A stretch of DNA of 10,158 nt from Sutcliffiella horikoshii (lineage in GTDB: Bacteria > Bacillota > Bacilli > Bacillales > Bacillaceae_I). A program made the position numbers and the translations under genes. The DNA lies in contig NZ_CP082919.1 of the NCBI RefSeq assembly GCF_019931755.1, positions 1 to 10,158 on the forward strand, written 5' to 3'. Position 1 is the stretch's first letter. Every line of letters starts with the position of its first letter. This document shows positions 1-4,872 of this stretch, in pieces. The notes below the pieces were generated by a model that did no database searches, was not told the origin of the DNA, and saw nothing but the letters and a program-made list of their open reading frames with translations.

Positions 1-47
1 GAAAAAAGGGGATTTTATTGGTATTGTCGAAATATAGAAAATAAGAA

Positions 48-80
48 AAACCGCCCTGTCTTTGGTCGGATAGGCGGTTT
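48..80 (-). terminator. Intrinsic terminator reading leftwards
   Basis: An 8-bp perfect stem (AAACCGCC at 48-55 with GGCGGTTT at 73-80) encloses a 17-nt loop. Read on the minus strand the stem is followed by TTTTTCTTATTTTC, a good U-tract. On the plus strand only TTT follows, so it works best leftwards. No minus-strand gene lies immediately to its right, which is why a short antisense RNA is proposed. Confidence 0.6.
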
Positions 81-124
81 CTCGAATCGAGCAAGGGGTT
101 AATCCCTTAATTAATGTATTGGTT
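48..124 (-). ncRNA. Candidate antisense (counter-transcript) RNA upstream of the rep-like gene
   Basis: On the minus strand an extended -10 element, TGG-TAGAAT (plus positions 131-139), lies just upstream of the terminator at 48-80. This would give an RNA of roughly 75 nt complementary to the region ahead of the gene at 182. Short antisense RNAs of this size control rep expression in many Firmicute plasmids (established for pT181- and pIP501-type replicons). No good -35 box was seen, and it is not shown that the rep mRNA starts far enough left to overlap this RNA. It is an inference from element positions. Confidence 0.3.
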
Positions 125-170
125 ATTTATATTCTACCATATTGGGATTAATTCCTGCTACAAAAGGGAG
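93..170 (+). promoter_or_regulatory. Structured leader of the rep-like gene with competing pairings
   Basis: CCCTT at 104-108 can pair with AAGGG at 93-97 (a 5-bp hairpin) or with AAGGG at 164-168, which is the ribosome binding site. TTAATCCC at 99-106 can also pair perfectly with GGGATTAA at 144-151. The exclusive pairings resemble an attenuator or an SD-sequestering switch. The ribosome binding site AAAGGGAG (163-170) is 11 nt from the GTG start and 6 nt from an ATG-TAG start-stop pair at 177-182. No clear plus-strand promoter was found. Confidence 0.4.
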
Positions 171-181
171 AGAAAAATGTA

Positions 182-856
182 GTGGGAAAAAATGTTATAG
201 ACTTTGAAGAAGCAGAAAGAAATGCTAGAAAACGAGATTTTGAAAAAGATATAGAAGCTAGATCAAGAGCAGAACAACTAAAAAAATCGTTACTAGACCA
301 ATTAAAAGAACTTACTGGTGATGAGCATTTTATCGGAACCAGTAAAGACCCATTTGCAGGGGAGCCATTTAATCAGACAATGCATAGGAACTTAGATTTG
401 TTAAATCAAATTGGCTATTTAAATCAAGCAGAAGAAAGTTTTTTATTTAGGATTCAAGCTTATTTAGAATTTAAAAGTAATGTAATTATTTGCAGGCAAG
501 ATAAATTTAAAAAGAAGAAAAAGAACTTTGAAGATGATTTTGTTCTTCCTAAATCGGCAACTGTTTCTGATATTGCTGAAATGATAGGGAAATCAAGACA
601 ACAAACCTCTTTAATTATGAATAGCTTGAAGAAAAAAGAGATTCTTTTAAATCCTGAAGGGGCAGGGCATATTATTGAAAATGGACGAACTGTAAGCCCT
701 AGAACGTGGATTGTAAATCCTTACATTATGATTTGTGCACCTAGAAAAAATAATGTTCAGTTGGACAAGCTTACTTTGAGATTATTCCAACACTCTTTAA
801 AAAATCTTAAAGATCAGAATGGCAAAAAGGTAACTTTACCTGCAAGATTTTTTTAA
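182..856 (+). CDS. Winged-helix DNA-binding protein, possible RepL-like replication initiator
   Basis: A 224-residue, strongly basic protein. Residues 1-40 are charged and probably helical. A helix-turn-helix lies at about 127-155 (ATVSDIAEMIGKSRQQTSLI, then NSLKKKEIL) and is followed by a wing-like stretch ending in the motif WIVNPYIM (about 176-183). The pattern of HTH, a KKKxI turn and an (I/L)NPxxM strand resembles the RepL family of Firmicute plasmid initiators, but the protein is longer and the match is by eye only. A plain plasmid transcription regulator is the alternative. The GTG start is chosen because the open frame has no ATG or closer start behind the AAAGGGAG site; the spacing of 11 nt is long. 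The TAG of an ATG-TAG pair overlaps the start. A strong terminator follows the stop by 9 bases, so the gene appears monocistronic. Confidence 0.5.
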   Translation: MGKNVIDFEEAERNARKRDFEKDIEARSRAEQLKKSLLDQLKELTGDEHFIGTSKDPFAGEPFNQTMHRNLDLLNQIGYLNQAEESFLFRIQAYLEFKSNVIICRQDKFKKKKKNFEDDFVLPKSATVSDIAEMIGKSRQQTSLIMNSLKKKEILLNPEGAGHIIENGRTVSPRTWIVNPYIMICAPRKNNVQLDKLTLRLFQHSLKNLKDQNGKKVTLPARFF

Positions 857-865
857 TAAGATTTT

Positions 866-898
866 AGATCGTATCTGATAAATGATACGATCTTTTTT
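866..898 (+). terminator. Terminator of the rep-like gene
   Basis: A perfect 10-bp stem (AGATCGTATC at 866-875 with GATACGATCT at 884-893) has an 8-nt loop and runs into TTTTTT. It directly follows the stop codon at 856. Confidence 0.85.
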
Positions 899-911
899 AT
901 TAATTGGTTTT

Positions 912-977
912 TTTTAGGTGTCATGAATTCCTGATACTTCTATCTCTTTTTGTCAGGAAAACCTGACACCCCTAAAA
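912..977. repeat. Nested inverted repeat (AGGTGTCA...CCTGACACC type)
   Basis: An inner hairpin TGTCAGG-AAAA-CCTGACA (951-968) competes with an outer pairing of TTTTAGGTGTCA (912-923) with TGACACCCCTAAAA (964-977, two-base bulge) plus CCTGA (930-934) with TCAGG (953-957). Neither form is followed by a convincing T-tract, so it is not a simple terminator. It resembles the short CCTGACACC-type palindromes scattered through Bacillaceae genomes (from memory, unverified). From 978 to 1118 I see no gene or further structure. Confidence 0.5.
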
Positions 978-1118
978 CCACAAAAAACACAGTCATATCA
1001 ACGCTTTGAACCCTTTTAAACGAACTCTCTCTATTATCACTATTGTTTAATAGCAATTCGCTCTTTGTTTTGTAATCTTATTTTCTTGTATTTTTCGTTA
1101 ATGTCCTGAAGACTAAAA

Positions 1119-1137
1119 GGTTGCCATTAAGGCAACC
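1119..1137 (-). repeat. GTTGCC-TTAA-GGCAAC palindrome, copy 1; also terminator-like on minus
   Basis: GGTTGCC (1119-1125) pairs with GGCAACC (1131-1137) around ATTAA. On the minus strand it is followed by TTTTAG, so it could end a leftward transcript from the decayed gene at 1146-1244. The same core occurs at 7862-7878 and 9374-9389. Confidence 0.6.
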
Positions 1138-1145
1138 AAGTTCTA

Positions 1146-1244
1146 CTAAGAAGTGAAGTTTTTATAAGTGTTACTGTGATCTCCTTTTATATCAAAGCTT
1201 CCATCCTTAACTTACAATTTTTCAGTTTGGTCTTCTGTACTCCT
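1146..1244 (-). pseudogene. Decayed C-terminal remnant of an unrecognised protein
   Basis: One minus-strand frame reads RSTEDQTEKL, a TAA stop, then VKDGSFDIKG followed by DHSNTYKNFTS and a TAG at 1146-1148. The composition (D, E, K, S, T, N, one G-D pair) is protein-like rather than random AT-rich translation, and both sides of the internal stop read equally well. No ATG, GTG or TTG is placed behind a ribosome binding site, and upstream the frame dissolves into stops. The simplest reading is the tail of a lost gene with one nonsense codon, followed by its terminator at 1119-1137. I do not recognise the parent family. It could be a chance reading, because only 31 residues are involved. Confidence 0.35.
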
Positions 1245-1320
1245 TTATTCAATATTAAATTGAACTTAGTTATTTTCGATTATTTTCATACATATATTTT
1301 AATATGGGGAGGTTGTCTAA

Positions 1321-1689
1321 TTGACTGATAAGAAGAGATTTTTAATATCGAGTATTATAGGTATTATTGGTTCATTAATGGGATTTTATTTGTGGAAAGA
1401 TTCTATTCCGCAGTATTATGGGGATACAAATGTGGAATGGAAATATATATTAAGGATAGAGAAAATATTATTTCTTTACATTCCTAGTTCTATTGCTATT
1501 ATAGCTTCAATATTTCATCGAAAAACTTTAATGTTACTAGCTTTTATATTAAGTTTACCTGTAACAAAGTATCTAGGGGTGAATGGATTTTTCGATACTT
1601 TTCCTCTTGTCTTTTATCCATTGATTTGTTACATGTTTTCTTTTTTACTAATGTTAATACCCTTTGAAAAATCTCATAAAAATTTGTAA
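1321..1689 (+). CDS. Small multi-pass membrane protein, unknown function
   Basis: A 122-residue protein with four likely membrane segments at about 7-24, 48-64, 69-85 and 93-114, joined by short loops (a 20-residue polar loop after the first contains WKDSIPQYYGDTNVEWK). The C-terminus is short and basic. The TTG start is supported by GGGGAGG at 1306-1312, 8 nt upstream. No catalytic motif or known family was recognised. It faces the secreted protein and VanZ-like genes across a shared terminator and stands alone on the plus strand, with no clear sigma-A promoter upstream. It could be an immunity or envelope protein, but nothing in the sequence decides this. Confidence 0.7.
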   Translation: MTDKKRFLISSIIGIIGSLMGFYLWKDSIPQYYGDTNVEWKYILRIEKILFLYIPSSIAIIASIFHRKTLMLLAFILSLPVTKYLGVNGFFDTFPLVFYPLICYMFSFLLMLIPFEKSHKNL

Positions 1690-1727
1690 AGAGGACAAGT
1701 TATAGCTATAGCTATAACTTGTCCTCT
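1690..1727. terminator. 38-bp perfect palindrome, bidirectional terminator
   Basis: AGAGGACAAGTTATAGCTA (1690-1708) is followed at once by its exact reverse complement (1709-1727), with no unpaired loop bases. It begins one base after the stop of the rightward gene and lies 18 bases beyond the stop of the leftward gene, so it can end both convergent transcripts. T-rich stretches follow on both strands. Confidence 0.85.
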
Positions 1728-1744
1728 AATGTTTTATCTTTGAG

Positions 1745-2146
1745 TTAGTCTTTTATTTGACCAAAACCTTTCACATATTGACCATCATCATTTTTTCTCA
1801 TAGTGAATCCCCATCTTCCACCTTTTTTATCTGATATTATCCAAGACTTAGTTACTGTTCCGTTTCTATCAAATTGCTGTACACCCATGTATACACCTAC
1901 ACCTAAAGAGTTAGCTCTATACAAATCGACATAATAAATAGCGCTAGTACCAGTACCAGATGCAGAACTATTATTTGTCATAGTTATTTTATAATTAGTG
2001 ATGATGCTTGGATATAAGTCATATAAGTTGGATTGTAAATAATTTCTGAATTCAAAGTTATATGCATAAGATGCTGCCATTGCACTTGTTGGGAGGATCA
2101 TAAAAATACTAAGAAATACTATAGATATAAATTTTTTTATTTTCAT
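1745..2146 (-). CDS. Small secreted protein, unknown function
   Basis: A 133-residue protein with a clear Sec signal peptide: basic MKIKK, a hydrophobic core at about 6-19, then TSAMAA with likely cleavage after residue 24 or 25. The mature part (about 108 residues) has no cysteine and alternates aromatic and polar residues (YAYNFEFRNYL, ITMTNNSSAS, AIYYVDLYRA, WGFTMRK), suggesting a small beta-sandwich exported without anchor. The ATG start lies behind AGGAGG embedded in the last two codons of the VanZ-like gene, whose stop is only 3 bases upstream, so translation is very probably coupled. A secreted peptide paired with a VanZ-like membrane protein suggests an envelope or antagonism role; that is inference. 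I recognise no family. Confidence 0.75.
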   Translation of the reverse strand: MKIKKFISIVFLSIFMILPTSAMAASYAYNFEFRNYLQSNLYDLYPSIITNYKITMTNNSSASGTGTSAIYYVDLYRANSLGVGVYMGVQQFDRNGTVTKSWIISDKKGGRWGFTMRKNDDGQYVKGFGQIKD

Positions 2147-2149
2147 ATC

Positions 2150-2764
2150 TTACCTCCTAAGGTTTAATATTTTCATATTTTTTTCACTTTCTCCATCAAT
2201 GGTTTTAACTACTTTAATTAGGATCGGAAGAAATAATTTTATAATCCCAAATCCTAAAATAGCACCTACAGTATTTAAAATTAAATCATCTACATCAAAA
2301 CTTCGGTAAGTAACACCGATAATAAGGGATATTAAAGTCTGAACAAATTCAATTGTGAATGATGCTAGAAAACCTAATATTATTATATTTTTAAATTTTT
2401 TAACTTGATTCCATAGTAAAGGGGCATAGAATCCAAGCGGCATTAACAAAAGAATATTACCACCTATCTGTTTAATCCAAAGATCCATATTGTTGTAATC
2501 AAATGTTTTGTACATAGTGGCGAATGGAATTAAATTAGTTTTAGCTGCTGTATCGGTTTCAAGCATACTTTTAATTAGTATTTTATCTATTGGAATCGGG
2601 AAGAGTGTTACTTTAATAAGTAAAATTAGGTAGATAAAAAAAGATAAATTGATTAGTTGTTTAATAAGAGTTGTTTCTTTTTTTCGAAAATAAAAGAAGC
2701 ATAAAGTAACTGTAAGATATATCCCTAATAGAGCCATAAGGTGGAGTTCAACGAAGAAAAACAA
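2150..2764 (-). CDS. VanZ-family membrane protein
   Basis: A 204-residue protein with about five membrane segments (roughly 9-25, 36-56, 100-118, 125-147, 160-185). Family hallmarks are NLIPF at about 77-81, GGNILLLMPLGF at about 101-112, the glutamate-containing FTIEFVQ at about 136-142 and RSFDVDDLILNTVGAILGF at about 154-172. Enterococcal VanZ gives low-level teicoplanin resistance; most chromosomal and plasmid relatives have no established substrate, so resistance should not be assumed here. The TTG start at 2764 is chosen over an internal ATG at 2737 because AAAGGAG lies 7 nt ahead of it while nothing precedes the ATG. The gene is first of a two-gene unit with the secreted protein. No confident promoter was found in the very AT-rich DNA upstream. 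Confidence 0.85.
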   Translation of the reverse strand: MFFFVELHLMALLGIYLTVTLCFFYFRKKETTLIKQLINLSFFIYLILLIKVTLFPIPIDKILIKSMLETDTAAKTNLIPFATMYKTFDYNNMDLWIKQIGGNILLLMPLGFYAPLLWNQVKKFKNIIILGFLASFTIEFVQTLISLIIGVTYRSFDVDDLILNTVGAILGFGIIKLFLPILIKVVKTIDGESEKNMKILNLRR

Positions 2765-2984
2765 TCTGTTTCTCCTTTCTAAAATTATTTATTTTTGTTA
2801 TTTTGTTATCACCTCATCTAATTTTTTATTAAATCTATTTATAGTAATTCAACACTTTTAGATAATTACCTTGTTTATTTATACAATTTTTTTTATTTTT
2901 TACATAAATGGAAAAAAATGTAATTTTATGTCGGATTATTTCGTTGGTTGTAAACTTTTTTGTATATAAGGATTAGAAGTTAAC
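2765..2984. other. AT-rich intergenic stretch without a gene
   Basis: This extremely AT-rich DNA ahead of the VanZ-like gene carries the ribosome binding site of that gene. A weak inverted pair, TTACAT and ATGTAA, is present at about 2901-2924. No open frame with a ribosome binding site and no convincing sigma-A promoter was seen on either strand. Confidence 0.4.
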
Positions 2985-3096
2985 ATAATCACCCTTATCG
3001 GGACCTAACAAAAAAGCAAACCCTGGAATTCCGCCAAAATTGGGCAAATTCCAGGGTTTTTGATTTGGGAAATAACGCGAAAATGGGGGTGATAAT
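2985..3096. repeat. Possible remnant element bounded by weak inverted ends
   Basis: ATAATCACCCTT (2985-2996) and GGGGGTGATAAT (3085-3096) are inverted with 9 of 12 positions matching, and enclose the strong hairpin at 3018-3059. The minus strand holds an open but unstarted frame across 3010-3125. No target duplication was seen. It could be a worn mobile-element end or a chance arrangement. Confidence 0.25.
3018..3061. terminator. Orphan bidirectional terminator
   Basis: A 13-bp perfect stem (AAACCCTGGAATT at 3018-3030 with AATTCCAGGGTTT at 3047-3059) has a 16-nt loop, followed by TTTTT on the plus side and TTTGCTTTTTTG on the minus side. No recognisable gene ends here, so it may have been left behind by a lost gene or element. 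Confidence 0.7.
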
Positions 3097-3175
3097 CCAA
3101 AAGGGTGTTCTCCGTTTTTCTCGGAATTACTTCTGTTTACGTGGATGGATCCTTGTTGACAGTTAGAAAAAAGAA

Positions 3176-3200
3176 GGGTAGTTCTATTTCAGAATTATAC
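3176..3200. repeat. Diverged 25-bp repeat, left copy of an inverted pair around the yjcZ-type gene
   Basis: This 25-bp sequence, beginning GGGTAGTTCTATTT, matches the minus-strand sequence of 3619-3643 at 21 of 25 positions. A TTGACA box at 3156-3161 stands 17 nt ahead of TAGTTC inside the repeat, so it could also be an operator overlapping a weak promoter. Confidence 0.5.
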
Positions 3201-3239
3201 TAGGATTGTAAAACTACATAATTATGGTCTATTTGGCGC

Positions 3240-3271
3240 CATGTAAGCTTTTAAAGGCTCGCCCTTACATG
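3240..3271. repeat. Inverted repeat upstream of the yjcZ-type promoter
   Basis: CATGTAAG (3240-3247) and CTTACATG (3264-3271) form an 8-bp perfect inverted repeat with a 16-nt spacer. Its right arm overlaps the proposed -35 of the mother-cell promoter, so it is a possible operator. Confidence 0.4.
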
Positions 3272-3294
3272 TCTGGTTGTTGTTGCATATACTA
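3267..3294 (+). promoter_or_regulatory. Sigma-K (or sigma-E) type promoter of the yjcZ-type gene
   Basis: CATATACTA at 3286-3294 fits the sigma-K -10 pattern CATAnnnTA exactly. ACA at 3267-3269 supplies the short -35 AC element with 16 nt between. The gene start is 30 bases downstream. Mother-cell expression fits the sporulation-associated family. Confidence 0.5.
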
Positions 3295-3323
3295 CACCAC
3301 CTGGTAAAAAAGGTGGTGTTACT

Positions 3324-3443
3324 ATGAGTTATGATGGAAAAAGTGGTGGAGGATTTGCCTTAGTGGTGGTATTATTTATCCTTCTCATTATTGTAGGTGC
3401 TGCATTTGTGGGCGGTGACTCCTACGGAAAAGGGTATTGTTAA
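3324..3443 (+). CDS. YjcZ-family small sporulation-associated membrane peptide
   Basis: A 39-residue peptide: polar glycine-rich MSYDGKSGGG, one hydrophobic segment FALVVVLFILLIIVGAAFVG (residues 11-30), and a short glycine- and tyrosine-rich tail ending GYC. The FALxVVLFILLIIVGAAF core is the signature of the YjcZ family of tiny Bacillaceae proteins linked to sporulation and spore integrity (the SscA-like group). The ATG follows AGGTGGTG at 3311-3318. The gene has its own CATAnnnTA promoter and a strong terminator at 3501-3531, so it is a self-contained unit. It lies between diverged inverted repeats at 3176 and 3619, which suggests capture as a cassette. A single-pass orientation with the tail outside the membrane is only a guess. 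Confidence 0.85.
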   Translation: MSYDGKSGGGFALVVVLFILLIIVGAAFVGGDSYGKGYC

Positions 3444-3500
3444 AGAAAGTTAATGGCCGGTAAAGTTCCTTCCTTATACAGTTCTCTCCTCTTTTCATAT

Positions 3501-3534
3501 AAAAGGACCTCAACGTAGAGAGGTCCTTTTTGTA
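3501..3534 (+). terminator. Terminator of the yjcZ-type gene
   Basis: An 11-bp perfect stem (AAAAGGACCTC at 3501-3511 with GAGGTCCTTTT at 3520-3530) has an 8-nt loop and continues into T. It lies 57 bases after the stop codon. Confidence 0.85.
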
Positions 3535-3610
3535 TATATCATGGTATTACTACATGTTATTTTTCTTCTTGTTTCATTCAAAGTTCTTAGACCGTACGAA
3601 GGAAAATTGC

Positions 3611-3643
3611 AGAGAAAAGGGTAGTTCTAAAATAGAACTACCC
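3611..3643 (-). terminator. Terminator of the AbrB-like operon, overlapping the last stop codon
   Basis: On the minus strand GGGTAGTTCTA (3643-3633) pairs with TAGAACTACCC (3629-3619) around a 3-nt loop and runs into TTTTCTCT. The 5' arm includes the TAG stop (3638-3640) of the 75-residue gene. A competing 15-bp pairing joins 3646-3660 with 3624-3638, which would break this stem. Confidence 0.75.
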
Positions 3644-3865
3644 CTGTTCTATTTTAGAACCTGGTCTAGAAACTCTTCCACCCTTAATAAACATGAGCAT
3701 GTGCTCGGCTTCTAATTGGTTGCAGAAGTCAACGAGAGAGAGAATCTCCTGGTCTTCGGGATGGACTTGACCGTTTTTGTCGGGATAGCCAATCCAGTTT
3801 TCCTCGACGGCGACGTCTAATGCTCGGTTTAAAAAGTCAATTTGTCGTTCGGTTAGTGGCAGCAT
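3638..3865 (-). CDS. Small acidic protein of unknown function, second gene after the AbrB-like regulator
   Basis: A 75-residue, mostly helical-looking protein starting MLPLTERQIDFLNRALDVAV, with two polar stretches (ENWIGYPDKNGQVHPEDQE and the tail GGRVSRPGSKIEQG). No cysteine, signal or membrane segment is present. The ATG follows AAGGAG by 7 nt, and the upstream gene stops only 12 bases before it, so the two are co-transcribed and probably co-translated. The last codons and stop lie in the terminator's inverted repeats. No family was recognised; the tight linkage to an AbrB-type regulator suggests a regulatory partner or plasmid maintenance role, which is inference only. Confidence 0.75.
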   Translation of the reverse strand: MLPLTERQIDFLNRALDVAVEENWIGYPDKNGQVHPEDQEILSLVDFCNQLEAEHMLMFIKGGRVSRPGSKIEQG

Positions 3866-3877
3866 GTTGGAACTCCT

Positions 3878-4162
3878 TCAGTTAGTTTGGTGGATGTAGG
3901 CTTGTAGTTCTCGTAAGAGAAGGTCAGCACCATCCCGACTCACGATGATTTTCCCATTGTTAAGGTGGAGATTGGAGGAAGATATGTCGTTGGTAAGCAT
4001 ACAGGCCCCATCTATTTCGTATTTCTTCAAAATGATAAGGTCTTCTTCTATGAATATTTCTAAAGGATCTTTAATGTTGATACCGAGGATATCTCGTGTT
4101 TCTTTTGGAATAACGATACGACCTAATGGATCGACTTTTCGTACCATACCTGTTGCCTTCAT
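3878..4162 (-). CDS. AbrB/SpoVT-type transition-state regulator
   Basis: A 94-residue protein whose first 50 residues are a classic AbrB-type swapped-hairpin DNA-binding domain: MKATGMVRKVDPLGRIVIPK, then ETRDILGI, DPLEIFIEED and LIILKKY. B. subtilis AbrB and Abh share this order and act as dimers or tetramers on AT-rich promoters. The C-terminal part (about 51-94, CMLTNDISSSNLHLNNGKII then a helix) would be the multimerisation domain and differs from chromosomal AbrB. A start 6 bases further up (4168) exists, but AGGAG lies only 1 nt from it and 7 nt from the ATG at 4162, which is therefore preferred. A strong sigma-A promoter is 36 bases upstream. It may tune plasmid genes to growth phase. 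Confidence 0.88.
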   Translation of the reverse strand: MKATGMVRKVDPLGRIVIPKETRDILGINIKDPLEIFIEEDLIILKKYEIDGACMLTNDISSSNLHLNNGKIIVSRDGADLLLRELQAYIHQTN

Positions 4163-4197
4163 GAACATTCTCCTAATCTTTTGTATTTCTTCCTTTA

Positions 4198-4226
4198 ATT
4201 ATAAAGATAAAATGTAAATCTCTCAA
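4198..4226 (-). promoter_or_regulatory. Sigma-A promoter of the AbrB-like operon
   Basis: On the minus strand TTGAGA (4226-4221) is followed after exactly 17 nt by a perfect TATAAT (4203-4198). It lies between the MerR-type gene and the AbrB-like gene, so the AbrB-like operon has its own start. Confidence 0.8.
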
Positions 4227-4265
4227 TCTAGTACTTGTTGAATGTTTCCTCCGTTGAAGGGGGCA

Positions 4266-4796
4266 TCATTTCCATAATTTTTGCCACCAACTTTTTTCTT
4301 CTTGAGTGGCAGCAATCTGTTCTTTAACTTCTAACAACATTTTTTTTGTTTCTTGAGACTCTCTTAATGACTGGACTAACTTTAGATCACGGTCATTTTG
4401 ACTGTTTTCCATTCTGTTCAATTGTTCTTGCATTTGTTGAAGTTGGGCAGAATGTTGCTTTGCTTGTTTTTCAAGAGCTGTTGTAACAGCAGTAGTTATT
4501 AGAGTCATAACATCATAACTTTCTTCTTTTTTCTCTATGACGGCATGACCGTTACTTGGTTGTTTAGTACTTCCTAAAATTTTGGCAACAGATTCAAGAG
4601 TCATGCCGTTATACTTGCTTAATTCTATGAATCTTTCTAAAGTCGTTATATCTTCACTAGTAAATAATCGATGACCTTGTTGGTTTTTTTGAATGATATA
4701 CCCCTCTTTTTCAAGGATGGAAATGTACTTTTTAAAGACAGAATCTTTAATTTCTAACTTCTCCATTACGTCTTTTGTTTTATAAATAAGGGTCAT
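4266..4796 (-). CDS. MerR-type HTH plus coiled-coil protein with DUF3967-like tail (RacA-like layout)
   Basis: A 176-residue protein. Residues 3-70 form a MerR-type winged helix (IYKTKDVMEKLEIKDSVFKK, then GYIIQKNQQGHRLFTSEDI, a typical RxF wing). Residues 95-165 are a long glutamine- and glutamate-rich coiled coil (EKQAKQHSAQLQQMQEQLNR). The end, RDLKLVQSLRESQETKKMLL then SWWQKLWK, matches what I recall of DUF3967, a C-terminal domain of Bacillus plasmid and chromosomal proteins. The design of a MerR HTH with a coiled coil and no ligand domain is that of RacA, which anchors chromosomes, so a plasmid segregation or DNA-bridging role is plausible; a plain regulator is the alternative. The ATG follows GGAGGTG. 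Tandem TCATRACA repeats lie 29-44 bases upstream. No terminator separates it from the AbrB-like promoter. Confidence 0.75.
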   Translation of the reverse strand: MTLIYKTKDVMEKLEIKDSVFKKYISILEKEGYIIQKNQQGHRLFTSEDITTLERFIELSKYNGMTLESVAKILGSTKQPSNGHAVIEKKEESYDVMTLITTAVTTALEKQAKQHSAQLQQMQEQLNRMENSQNDRDLKLVQSLRESQETKKMLLEVKEQIAATQEEKSWWQKLWK

Positions 4797-4824
4797 AACG
4801 TTACACCTCCAACTAATTTTTTCG

Positions 4825-4840
4825 TCATGACATCATAACA
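4825..4840. repeat. Tandem 8-bp repeats upstream of the MerR-type gene
   Basis: TCATGACA (4825-4832) and TCATAACA (4833-4840) stand head to tail. A third TCATAAC (4793-4799) overlaps the MerR-type start codon. They sit where a promoter of that gene must be and may be autoregulatory operators. Confidence 0.35.
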
Positions 4841-4872
4841 TACCTCTTTTTTAGGAAGGGGAAATTAAATAA

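Noticed and set aside
2934..2975. 13-codon frame starting ATGTCGGATTATTTC
   Set aside because: No usable ribosome site and AT-rich surroundings; expected by chance.
3083..3166. 27-residue frame MGVIIQKGVLRFSRNYFCLR and onward
   Set aside because: No separate ribosome site ahead of the ATG, no family resemblance, and it lies in a suspected element remnant.
3530..3715. Plus-strand 61-residue frame starting with TTG inside the yjcZ terminator tail
   Set aside because: No ribosome site, and it runs into the opposite strand of the 75-residue gene and its terminator.
3945..4217. Plus-strand 90-residue frame opposite the AbrB-like gene
   Set aside because: The AbrB family match, promoter and ribosome site on the minus strand are decisive.
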